From the NCBI RefSeq assembly GCF_900105355.1, contig NZ_FNSC01000001.1:372001-436000 (forward strand): a stretch of DNA of 64,000 nt, in the 5' to 3' direction. Shown piece by piece: positions 26,411-36,101 of the stretch (positions are counted from its first letter, which is position 1; each line of letters begins with the position of its first letter). This DNA comes from Pseudomonas anguilliseptica. Its GTDB lineage: Bacteria > Pseudomonadota > Gammaproteobacteria > Pseudomonadales > Pseudomonadaceae. The position numbers and the translations under genes are program-made. The notes under the pieces were generated by a model that did not search any database, was not told the DNA's origin, and saw nothing but the letters and a program-made list of their open reading frames with translations.

Positions 26411-26486
26411 TGGTGGAGCCAAGCGGGATCGAACCGCTGACCTCCTGCGTGCAAGGCAGGCGCTCTCCCAGCTGAGCTATGGCCCC
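26411..26486 (-). tRNA. tRNA-Ala (anticodon TGC)
   Basis: 76 nt including encoded CCA; begins GGGGCCATAGCTCAGCTGGG, anticodon loop CTTGCACG, T-loop GGTTCGATCCC. Standard spacer tRNA of the rrn operon. Confidence 0.98.
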
Positions 26487-26517
26487 ATATTCTTACAAGG
26501 CCAAACCCCACAACAAT

Positions 26518-26594
<77 letters not shown>

Positions 26595-26659
26595 AATCGT
26601 CTTTCGCAATGAATCAAGCAATTCGTGTGGGAACTTATGAAGAAGCTGAAGTCTTCGAT

Positions 26660-28196
<1,537 letters not shown>

Positions 28197-28340
28197 AATA
28201 CTGCTTGGGTTTTGAAAAAACCCTAAACCTAGCTCAGCAATCGCAAAAAACCCTCAAATTAACGAGTATTACTTGTGATGCTGACAACCTTGCGACTAGC
28301 AGTCTTACCTCACAAGCACCCACACGAATTGCTTGATTCA

Positions 28341-28355
28341 GTTGTTAAAGAGCGG
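28341..28355 (-). promoter_or_regulatory. rrn leader boxA antitermination site
   Basis: GCTCTTTAACAA on the minus strand about 145 nt upstream of mature 16S; it matches the consensus TGCTCTTTAACA in all but the first base. It lies downstream of all four rrn promoters, as required for loading the antitermination complex. Confidence 0.8.
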
Positions 28356-28388
28356 TTGGTTAAGCCTTTCGCCTCAACCGAGGCGCGC

Positions 28389-28416
28389 ACTCTACAGCAG
28401 CCTCATCTTCCGTCAA
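28389..28416 (-). promoter_or_regulatory. rrn promoter 1 (nearest 16S)
   Basis: TTGACG, 16-bp spacer, TAGAGT, then GCGCGCC. The 16-bp spacing and GC-rich discriminator are typical of stringently controlled rRNA promoters. Confidence 0.75.
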
Positions 28417-28494
28417 GTGATTTCGAAAATTTCTTTTCAATCTCAACTACTTGCGCTTTCGATCGACATCTAGCTTATCGTCAGCGGGAGGCGA

Positions 28495-28522
28495 ATTCTA
28501 CAGCATTTCAAATCGCTGTCAA
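28495..28522 (-). promoter_or_regulatory. rrn promoter 2
   Basis: TTGACA, 16-bp spacer, TAGAAT, then TCGCCTCC. A perfect -35 hexamer; it lies 106 bp upstream of promoter 1. Confidence 0.82.
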
Positions 28523-28598
28523 CCGCCTCTTTTACCGCTTTCGACCACCTCGACCAAACCTCGCCAGGCTCAAACACTACCACCTGAAGAAGAGGCGC

Positions 28599-28626
28599 AT
28601 TCTACGCAGCTTTCGCTGCTTTGCAA
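28599..28626 (-). promoter_or_regulatory. rrn promoter 3
   Basis: TTGCAA, 16-bp spacer, TAGAAT, then GCGCCTC. It lies 104 bp upstream of promoter 2, with the same spacer length and discriminator style. Confidence 0.75.
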
Positions 28627-28696
28627 CCCCTTATTTAAATCTAACTTCTTGCTTTATAAGAAGTTTAAGGAGCCGCATACGCCTGAAGAGCTGCGC

Positions 28697-28724
28697 ATTA
28701 TAGGGACTGGCAAAAGAAGGTCAA
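28697..28724 (-). promoter_or_regulatory. rrn promoter 4 (most distal)
   Basis: TTGACC, 16-bp spacer, TATAAT, then GCGCAGC. It lies 98 bp upstream of promoter 3. The whole gene-free stretch 28197-28859 is accounted for by these promoters, the boxA leader and the terminator downstream of pssA; no coding gene is seen. Confidence 0.8.
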
Positions 28725-28804
28725 TCGATTGTTATGCTTTTGTTTCAAAAGCCGCTAATCGAGAGCCACGACTACTCCACACCCATGCGCCGACCGCAAA
28801 AACG

Positions 28805-28840
28805 ACAAAGCCGTTGAAGCTGACGCTTCAACGGCTTTGT
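28805..28840 (-). terminator. pssA terminator
   Basis: A perfect 16-bp stem (ACAAAGCCGTTGAAGC and its complement) with loop TGAC, 20 bp beyond the pssA stop. On the minus strand it is followed by GTCGTTTTTG. It insulates the rrn promoters downstream from pssA transcription. Confidence 0.88.
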
Positions 28841-28859
28841 AGAACCACACGCGTAGTAA

Positions 28860-29672
28860 CTAGGCGCCCTTACCGCGACGAAGGCGCAGCAGGTACTGAA
28901 TCGGCCCCGAGGCCGCGTAGGCCAAGAAAATGATCAGCAGAATCCGCGGCGGATCACTGAACACCACCGCGAACACCAACACCACCGCAAGAATAGCCAC
29001 GAACGGCACACGACCTTTAAGGTCTAGATCCTTGAAGCTGTTGTACTTGATATTGCTGACCATCAGCATACCGGCAGCCGCCACCAGGATGGCAACCACA
29101 AAGGCCATATTCGGACCCTTAATGCCGAAATCACTGAAGGCCCACACCGTACCCGCCACTACACCCGCCGCAGCAGGACTGGCCAGGCCGATAAAGTAGC
29201 GCTTGTCGACACTGCCGATCTGCGTATTGAAGCGCGCCAGACGCAACGCCGCACCCGCTACATAGATGAAGGCGACCATCCAACCGACCTTACCCATGCT
29301 ACCCAACGCCCACTCAAAGGCGAGCAAGGCAGGCGCCACACCAAAGGCAACCATATCGGACAGCGAGTCATACTCGGCACCGAAAGCACTCTGAGTATTA
29401 GTTAGGCGCGCAACACGCCCATCCAGACCATCCAGCACCATGGCAACAAACACCGCAGCAGCCGCCACATAGAAGTTGCCGTTCATGGCATTGATGATGG
29501 CGTAGAAGCCAGCAAACAGGTTGGCCGTAGTAAACAGGTTGGGCAGCAGATAAATACCGCGATGACGGACCTTGCGCCCTTCGGCGTCATGCCCCTCTTC
29601 TATATGCTCATCGATTGGCAGCAAACTTTCGGCATCGACGGGAGACTGCGGCTCATCTGGACGTTCATTCAT
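28860..29672 (-). CDS. pssA: CDP-diacylglycerol-serine O-phosphatidyltransferase
   Basis: Makes phosphatidylserine from CDP-diacylglycerol and serine, the route to phosphatidylethanolamine. A 270-aa integral membrane protein of the CDP-alcohol phosphatidyltransferase family (type II PssA). The signature D-G-x2-A-R-x8-G-x3-D-x3-D is complete (DGRVARLTNTQSAFGAEYD then SLSD). About eight hydrophobic segments follow a charged N-terminus. The start at MNERPDEPQ (29672) has AAGGTG 7-8 nt upstream; the longer frame to 29750 lacks support. It lies immediately downstream of ilvC on the same strand. Confidence 0.95.
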   Translation of the reverse strand: MNERPDEPQSPVDAESLLPIDEHIEEGHDAEGRKVRHRGIYLLPNLFTTANLFAGFYAIINAMNGNFYVAAAAVFVAMVLDGLDGRVARLTNTQSAFGAEYDSLSDMVAFGVAPALLAFEWALGSMGKVGWMVAFIYVAGAALRLARFNTQIGSVDKRYFIGLASPAAAGVVAGTVWAFSDFGIKGPNMAFVVAILVAAAGMLMVSNIKYNSFKDLDLKGRVPFVAILAVVLVFAVVFSDPPRILLIIFLAYAASGPIQYLLRLRRGKGA

Positions 29673-29784
29673 GAACAACACCTTGCAACGGATTTGGAGA
29701 ATTTCGACAAGCGCTGACAACAACGATTCATAGCAGCGCCCATGCAACACTCAGGCTTTATACCAGAAGCCTTGCCGCACCATG

Positions 29785-29812
29785 AAAAAACGCGGCCTTA
29801 GCCGCGTTTTTT
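29785..29812. terminator. Bidirectional terminator between ilvC and pssA
   Basis: AAAAAACGCGGC, loop CTTA, GCCGCGTTTTTT: a strong stem with T runs on both strands, 17 bp beyond the ilvC stop. It implies pssA has its own promoter. Confidence 0.92.
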
Positions 29813-29828
29813 CTTACGTCACAGAACC

Positions 29829-30902
<1,074 letters not shown>

Positions 30903-30919
30903 TTAAGTGATCCGCTAAA

Positions 30920-30943
30920 TTGCGTAAAATGATATATTCGCAA
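30920..30943. promoter_or_regulatory. Candidate IlvY operator
   Basis: TTGCG, 14 bp, CGCAA: an interrupted dyad in the ilvC-ilvY intergenic region, with the AT-rich centre usual for LysR-type sites. It is placed to repress ilvY and activate ilvC. Confidence 0.6.
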
Positions 30944-30970
30944 CACAACATGCCGATATTTGAAACACTC

Positions 30971-31852
30971 ATGGATAGTCACGCCCTCAGGCTCTTTCTC
31001 GCTCTAGCCGACAACCTGCACTTCGGCAAAACCAGCCGTGAGCAACACGTTAGTCCTTCCGCGCTTAGCCGCAGCATCAAACAGCTTGAGGAGGAACTCG
31101 GCGCTCCATTGTTTCTGCGCGACAACCGCTCAGTACGCCTGACCCGAGAGGGACAACAGTTCCGCGAGTACGCTAGCGAGGTTCTTAATGGCTGGCAGGC
31201 CATCCGCCAAACCTTCAAGCAGGACCAGTTAATCCTGCACGGGGAGCTTTCCCTGTATTGCTCGGTAACAGCCAGCTACAGCTTCCTCTATGACATCTTG
31301 AGCAGCTTTCGCCAGGACTACCCGCGCATTGAAATGAAACTGCACACCGGCGCCCCCGCAAAAGCTGTCGAGCGCGTACAGGAAGGACTGGAGGACCTGG
31401 CCATCGGCGCCCGCCCCGACAACTTACCAGGCGGTATCGCATTTCAATCGATTGCCCGTTCCGCCCTTTGCTTTATCGGCCCACTGTCTCCCCAACTGCT
31501 AACCGAGGAGCAAGTGAAGCGCCCCAGCACAGATACCTGGAAAGACGTACCGATGATTCTCTCAGAAGAAGGCCTTGCCAGGACTCGCACCGATAGATGG
31601 TTAAAACACCACAATATCAAACCGCGTATTTACGCCCAGGTGAGTGGCAATGAGGCCATCGTCAGCATGGTGAGCCTGGGTTTCGGTATTGGCGTAGTGC
31701 CGCAAATCGTCCTCGACAACAGCCCACTGACCGCACGCATCCGCACCTACGATATTCAGCCACCGTTAACCGCATACGACATTGGCCTGTTCGCACTGGA
31801 GAAGCGCCTTAAAGATCCGCTGATCAGCGCCTTCTGGAATCGCCAACGCTAA
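30971..31852 (+). CDS. ilvY: LysR-family activator of ilvC
   Basis: Activates ilvC in response to acetolactate and acetohydroxybutyrate. The 293-aa protein starts MDSHALRLFLALADNLHFG; upstream in-frame starts from 30920 would read through the operator. The N-terminal winged helix-turn-helix (HFGKTSREQHVSPSALSRSIKQLEEELG, about 18-45 region) precedes a LysR substrate-binding domain (90-290). Similarity to E. coli IlvY is clear (FLRDNRSVRLTREG; MVSLGFGIGVVPQIVLDNSP), and the divergent position to ilvC fits. Confidence 0.94.
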   Translation: MDSHALRLFLALADNLHFGKTSREQHVSPSALSRSIKQLEEELGAPLFLRDNRSVRLTREGQQFREYASEVLNGWQAIRQTFKQDQLILHGELSLYCSVTASYSFLYDILSSFRQDYPRIEMKLHTGAPAKAVERVQEGLEDLAIGARPDNLPGGIAFQSIARSALCFIGPLSPQLLTEEQVKRPSTDTWKDVPMILSEEGLARTRTDRWLKHHNIKPRIYAQVSGNEAIVSMVSLGFGIGVVPQIVLDNSPLTARIRTYDIQPPLTAYDIGLFALEKRLKDPLISAFWNRQR

Positions 31853-31928
31853 GCGTGTTTAACAACACCCGCCCTGCGCGAGACGCTTACTTAATCTGCT
31901 GGCGGATTAAGCGAAAGCCCAGAAACGC

Positions 31929-31962
31929 AAAATCCCTCAGGGATCTCTCCCTGAGGGATTTT
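31929..31962. terminator. Bidirectional terminator between ilvY and ilvH
   Basis: AAAATCCCTCAGGGA, loop TCTC, TCCCTGAGGGATTTT: a perfect 15-bp stem with A and T flanks, serving convergent ilvY and ilvIH. Confidence 0.92.
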
Positions 31963-31983
31963 CGTTTTATTAGCACAACGCAA

Positions 31984-32475
31984 TTAGATGCTCAGCACCT
32001 TGTCGCCGCGAGCAATACCGGTGACACCACTGCGCACGGTTTCCAGAATCGACGCAGTGCCGATGGCTTGGATAAAGCTGTCCAGCTTGTCGCTCGTGCC
32101 AGCTAGTTGAATGGTGTACACGCTGCTGGTCACATCGACGATCTGCCCCCGGAAGATGTCTGTAGTACGTTTGACTTCCGCACGCTGAGCGCCAGTCGCC
32201 TTGACCTTGACCAGCATCAGTTCGCGCTCGACGTGAGCGCTTTCCGATAGGTCGACCAGTTTGACCACCTCAACCAGCTTATTGAGGTTTTTGGTGATCT
32301 GCTCGATGACTTCATCATGCCCAACAGTGGTCAGCGTCAGACGCGACAAAGTCGGGTCTTCAGTCGGCGCGACAGTCAGGCTTTCGATGTTGTAGTTGCG
32401 CTGCGAGAACAGACCAACCACGCGGGACAGTGCGCCGGGCTCGTTTTCCAGCAGCAGGGAAATAATGTGTCGCAT
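31984..32475 (-). CDS. ilvH: Acetolactate synthase small regulatory subunit
   Basis: The 163-aa regulatory subunit of AHAS, which confers valine feedback inhibition. An N-terminal ACT domain (MRHIISLLLENEPGALSRVVGLFSQR-type start, residues 1-80) binds valine; the C-terminal domain stabilises the complex. The start lies 1 nt after the ilvI stop, so the pair is coupled. Confidence 0.97.
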   Translation of the reverse strand: MRHIISLLLENEPGALSRVVGLFSQRNYNIESLTVAPTEDPTLSRLTLTTVGHDEVIEQITKNLNKLVEVVKLVDLSESAHVERELMLVKVKATGAQRAEVKRTTDIFRGQIVDVTSSVYTIQLAGTSDKLDSFIQAIGTASILETVRSGVTGIARGDKVLSI

Positions 32476-32476
32476 G

Positions 32477-34201
32477 TTAGGTACGCTCCGTCTTGCTCAG
32501 CCACATATCGCGCATTGCACCGTCTTTGATCTGCATCGGGTAGACGTGCTCACTGGTATCAACCTGGATATCGAGGAACACCAGGCGATCTTTCATCGCG
32601 AAGGCCTCCTCCATCTTCGGTTTTAGATCCTTCAGATCCGTGATGCGCATGCCGACATGACCATAGGCCTCGGCCAGCTTGACGAAGTCCGGCAACGATT
32701 CCATATAGGAATGCGAATGACGGCTACCGTAGTTCATGTCCTGCCACTGGCGCACCATACCCAGTGCACCGTTGTTCAAGTTGACGATTTTCACCGGCAA
32801 ACCGTACTGCAGGCAGGTCGACAGCTCCTGAATGTTCATCTGGATACTGCCTTCACCGGTAACGCAGGCAACCTCGTCATCCGGGAAGCTCAGTTTGACG
32901 CCCATGGCTGCAGGGAAACCAAAGCCCATGGTGCCCAGGCCGCCGGAGTTGATCCAACGGTTCGGCTTGTTGAAGCGATAGTACTGGGCAGCAAACATCT
33001 GGTGCTGACCCACGTCGGAGGTCACGAAAGCATCGCCACCGGTAACTTCGGACAGCGTCTCAATCACGGTCTGCGGCTTGATGATGCTGCCGTCGCCCTT
33101 GTCGTAAGGGAACATGATGCGGCCGCCGCGCCACTCTTCGACCTGCTTCCACCAGCTCGCCAGCGCATCCTTGTTCAGCTGCTCGCCGATCTCTTTAAGG
33201 ATAGCGACCATTTCGGCCATCACACTATCAACCGGGCCGACGATTGGGATATCGGCCTTGATCGTCTTGGAGATGGAGGCCGGATCGATATCGACGTGGA
33301 TGATCTTGGCATTCGGGCAGAACTTACTCGCGCCGTTGATCACCCGATCATCGAAGCGTGCACCAACCGCCAGAATCACATCGGCGTGGTGCATTGCCAG
33401 GTTGGCGGTGTAACTGCCGTGCATGCCGAGCATGCCGAGGAACTGGCGATCGGTACCTGGATAGCCACCCAAACCCATCAAGGTGTTGGTGACCGGCAGG
33501 TTGAGCATCTGCGCCAGTTCAGTCAGCGGCGCTGCAGCACCGCCCATGATCACGCCACCACCGGAGTAGATGACTGGCCGCTTGGCTGTCAGCAGCAATT
33601 CAGCCGCCTTGCGGATTTGCCCGGAATGTCCGCGCAGAGCCGGGCTGTAGGAGCGCAGCTTGACCTTTTTCGGATAGACGTACTCGAACTTCTCAGCCGG
33701 GTTGGTCATGTCCTTGGGAATATCTACAACCACTGGGCCTGGACGGCCGGATTGCGCCAGATAGAAAGCTTTCTTCAGGACTTCCGGGATTTCCGAGGCG
33801 TGCTTGATCATAAAGCTGTGCTTTACGATCGGCCGGGAGATACCGATCATGTCGGTTTCCTGGAAGGCATCGGTGCCGACCATGGTGCTCGGCACCTGAC
33901 CTGACAACACCACCATCGGGATGGAGTCCATGTAGGCAGTAGCAATGCCGGTAATGGCATTGGTTGCGCCAGGACCGGACGTTACCAGCACCACGCCGGC
34001 TTTACCGGTGGCACGGGCATAGCCGTCTGCCATATGGGTTGCCGCTTGCTCATGACGAACCAGGATGTGCTGCACTTCCGGCTCTTTGAACAAGGCATCG
34101 TAGATGTGTAGAAGAGCACCGCCCGGGTACCCATAGATGTTCTTAACGCCTTCGTCACGCAAAAAGCGGACGACCATTTCAGCGCCGGATAAAAGCTCCA
34201 C
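32477..34201 (-). CDS. ilvI: Acetolactate synthase large catalytic subunit
   Basis: A thiamine-diphosphate enzyme that condenses pyruvate with pyruvate or 2-oxobutyrate, the first step of branched-chain amino acid synthesis. The GTG at 34201 ([14 protein letters not shown]) gives 574 aa, the usual Pseudomonas length, and is placed 6 nt after AGAGGTG; the GTG at 34210 overlaps that site. The catalytic Glu is in [17 protein letters not shown] (about residue 48). The FAD-binding central domain and the ThDP motif [14 protein letters not shown]...[12 protein letters not shown] are intact. First gene of ilvIH. Confidence 0.96.
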   Translation of the reverse strand: MELLSGAEMVVRFLRDEGVKNIYGYPGGALLHIYDALFKEPEVQHILVRHEQAATHMADGYARATGKAGVVLVTSGPGATNAITGIATAYMDSIPMVVLSGQVPSTMVGTDAFQETDMIGISRPIVKHSFMIKHASEIPEVLKKAFYLAQSGRPGPVVVDIPKDMTNPAEKFEYVYPKKVKLRSYSPALRGHSGQIRKAAELLLTAKRPVIYSGGGVIMGGAAAPLTELAQMLNLPVTNTLMGLGGYPGTDRQFLGMLGMHGSYTANLAMHHADVILAVGARFDDRVINGASKFCPNAKIIHVDIDPASISKTIKADIPIVGPVDSVMAEMVAILKEIGEQLNKDALASWWKQVEEWRGGRIMFPYDKGDGSIIKPQTVIETLSEVTGGDAFVTSDVGQHQMFAAQYYRFNKPNRWINSGGLGTMGFGFPAAMGVKLSFPDDEVACVTGEGSIQMNIQELSTCLQYGLPVKIVNLNNGALGMVRQWQDMNYGSRHSHSYMESLPDFVKLAEAYGHVGMRITDLKDLKPKMEEAFAMKDRLVFLDIQVDTSEHVYPMQIKDGAMRDMWLSKTERT

Positions 34202-34224
34202 GTTGTTCACCTCTAAAACGCCAG

Positions 34225-34250
34225 AAAACCGCCCAACAAGGAGGGCGGCC
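34225..34250 (-). terminator. Candidate attenuator hairpin in the ilvIH leader
   Basis: On the minus strand CCGCCC, loop TCCTTGTT, GGGCGG then TTTTCTGG: a terminator-like stem with its end about 24 nt before the ilvI start codon. No upstream gene on that strand needs a terminator here, so it sits in the ilvI 5' leader. I could not identify a convincing leader peptide rich in Leu, Val or Ile. Confidence 0.55.
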
Positions 34251-34608
34251 TAAGATAGGTTTACTGCCAGCAGAGCATGAGCGACGGTGGTCGCCGACTA
34301 CGTCAGCTACTACTGAGCAAGTATTGGGAATGCCCCAAAGTGTTGCGGGGTTTTCCCACCCAGCGCGAGGTAACGCGTTGCGGGTGTAACAGGTCGGCGC
34401 GGGTATGCACCTCATGTCTACTGAGCTAAAGCCTGCTTGCGGCGGACTCCACTACAGCGAGCGTGGAATTGTTCGGATTCGGCGCTACCAAGTCAAGCAA
34501 TCCGTGATTGAATCTGCAATCTTCTGCTGTGACGCAGCGCAGGATGACGATTCGAACATTTTGGTTATAGTAGTGGGCAGGCACCGCAGCTCAACATAAG
34601 GAAACCGC
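34251..34608. other. Gene-free region between ilvI and the DUF4124 gene
   Basis: Divergent promoter region of about 360 bp with no coding gene I can support. On the minus strand TTGACT with AACAAT 17 bp away (about 34470-34500) is a possible ilvI promoter. A TATAGT hexamer near 34565 could serve the plus-strand DUF4124 gene. Confidence 0.4.
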
Positions 34609-35052
34609 ATGCGCCGCATGATGATCACCAGCAGCTTGCTGCTCGCCATGAGCGCCACCGCCATGGCCAGCCAGGTTTACAAGTGGGTCGACGCTCAGGG
34701 CGTGACGCACTTCAGCGCACAGCCGCCACAAGGCCAAGACGCAACCAGCATCAATACCGCAACACCGCCGCCAAAGCCTGCTGTTGCGGAAGAAAAGAAA
34801 GCTGCGCCGACCTTTGAGAGCATCGCCGACCCCGAGCAGGCAGCCATTGATGAGAAGATTAAGCAAGAGGTTGCCGCCAAGGAAGTAGAGCGCAAGAAAT
34901 ACTGCGAAGATGTGCGCACCAACCTCGCACAGCTGCAGAACAACCCGCGCGTACGCACGGAAGTAGACGGTGAACTGCGTCGCCTAAGCGAAGAAGAGCG
35001 CCAGAGCCGTATCAGCGAGGCACAGAAGGCAATTGCCGAAAACTGCAAGTAA
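34609..35052 (+). CDS. DUF4124 domain exported protein
   Basis: A 147-aa envelope protein. The signal peptide is MRRMMITSSLLLAMSATAMA, with cleavage at AMAS. A DUF4124 domain follows (SQVYKWVDAQGVTHFSAQPP, residues 21-45), the usual short beta-hairpin domain of proteobacterial exported proteins. The C-terminal half is a charged coiled coil (about 75-145) with two Cys (CEDV and ENCK) that could form a disulfide. AAGGAAA precedes the ATG. Function unknown. The same position next to ilvI is occupied by a similar gene in P. aeruginosa. Confidence 0.85.
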   Translation: MRRMMITSSLLLAMSATAMASQVYKWVDAQGVTHFSAQPPQGQDATSINTATPPPKPAVAEEKKAAPTFESIADPEQAAIDEKIKQEVAAKEVERKKYCEDVRTNLAQLQNNPRVRTEVDGELRRLSEEERQSRISEAQKAIAENCK

Positions 35053-35067
35053 GCCAGTTGGCGCGAC

Positions 35068-35397
35068 TCAGCTCGCGCCAACAATCAGCTGATCGAACTC
35101 ACCCAACAGCTTGATCAGCTCTCTAGCCTTTTTGGCCTGCCCACCATACACCTGCTCGGCCATCGGTTGAATCCCGGACACGCTGGGCAATGCCACCCCG
35201 GCTTCCAGCATTTGTTTCATCCTTGGTAGAAATATCCACTGCAGCCACTGCTCGAACGCCAGCGTATCGACACAGAACGGCTGCTGACTGGATAACGCCT
35301 GCGCACTGGGCGACTGCATCTCCCACCAGCCGAGCAGACGCAGTTCACGTTCGATCAGCAGCAACTGTTCTGCCACGGCAAGCACACGCGCATCCAT
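35068..35397 (-). CDS. yqcC: YqcC-family protein
   Basis: A 109-aa helical cytoplasmic protein of the YqcC family (formerly DUF446), with typical phrases QPFCVDTLAFEQWLQWIFLPRM and GIQPMAEQVYGG. Function is not established. Its ATG overlaps the lpoP stop by one base (TGATG), so it is translated with lpoP. It converges on the DUF4124 gene, 15 bp away. Confidence 0.88.
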   Translation of the reverse strand: MDARVLAVAEQLLLIERELRLLGWWEMQSPSAQALSSQQPFCVDTLAFEQWLQWIFLPRMKQMLEAGVALPSVSGIQPMAEQVYGGQAKKARELIKLLGEFDQLIVGAS

Positions 35398-36086
35398 CAG
35401 AGGCTGACTCGCGCCTGTTCACGGGCCTGAGCGGCACCCGCTGCATCACCCTGGCGCTCACGGGCCTGGGCAATAAGGTTCCACAGACTGGCCTGCAGAG
35501 CAGGGCGACCACTGGCATAACTCAGGCCGCGACGGGCGAACTGTTCGGCCTGCGCAGCATCACCCTGAGCCAGGCGAACCTCAGCCAAACGGTACAGCAC
35601 CTGCGGTTCACGTGGAGCAATACGCTGAGCACGCTCCAAGCTGGAGGCAGCGCCATTCAGATCACCACCACCCTGCTGTTGCTGAGCCGTAGTCAACAAG
35701 GCCAGAACCGGACCATCCAGCTGCTCATCCATGGCCAAACTACCGCTTGGAATGCCACTGGGCGCCGGCGCGGCATAACCGCCTTGAGTAGCTGCTGGCG
35801 GCGTAGCGCTCCACGGCTGCGTTGCATCCAGCGGAGCACTACCCGCAGGGAACGACTGAATCGGCGCGGAACTCCCCCCACCGCCAGGCACCATCACCAC
35901 CACGCCGGAGTCTTCCGGCAAGGCCTGAGGCTGTGTAACTGGAGCACCATAGCCACCAGGTGTGCCCGACTGGGCGCCGGCTACCGCACTGCCGCCCTCA
36001 ACAACAGGAATTGAGCCGCGCGGCACACTGCTGCAACCTGCCAGTACCAGCGACACAGTTACAGCTGGAATCAACCACTTATTCAC
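35397..36086 (-). CDS. lpoP: TPR-containing outer-membrane lipoprotein, activator of PBP1b
   Basis: A 229-aa lipoprotein. The GTG start at 36086 gives MNKWLIPAVTVSLVLAGCSS, with lipobox LAGC. A long Gly/Pro/Ala/Ser-rich low-complexity linker (about 25-115) precedes tetratricopeptide repeats (about 125-225, AASSLERAQRIAPREPQVLYRLAEVRLAQGD-type helices). In P. aeruginosa the TPR lipoprotein beside mrcB is LpoP, which activates PBP1b. Here it lies 15 bp downstream of mrcB on the same strand, which supports the same role. The name rests on position and architecture. Confidence 0.8.
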   Translation of the reverse strand: MNKWLIPAVTVSLVLAGCSSVPRGSIPVVEGGSAVAGAQSGTPGGYGAPVTQPQALPEDSGVVVMVPGGGGSSAPIQSFPAGSAPLDATQPWSATPPAATQGGYAAPAPSGIPSGSLAMDEQLDGPVLALLTTAQQQQGGGDLNGAASSLERAQRIAPREPQVLYRLAEVRLAQGDAAQAEQFARRGLSYASGRPALQASLWNLIAQARERQGDAAGAAQAREQARVSL

Positions 36087-36101
36087 ATCAAACCCTCTCG
36101 C

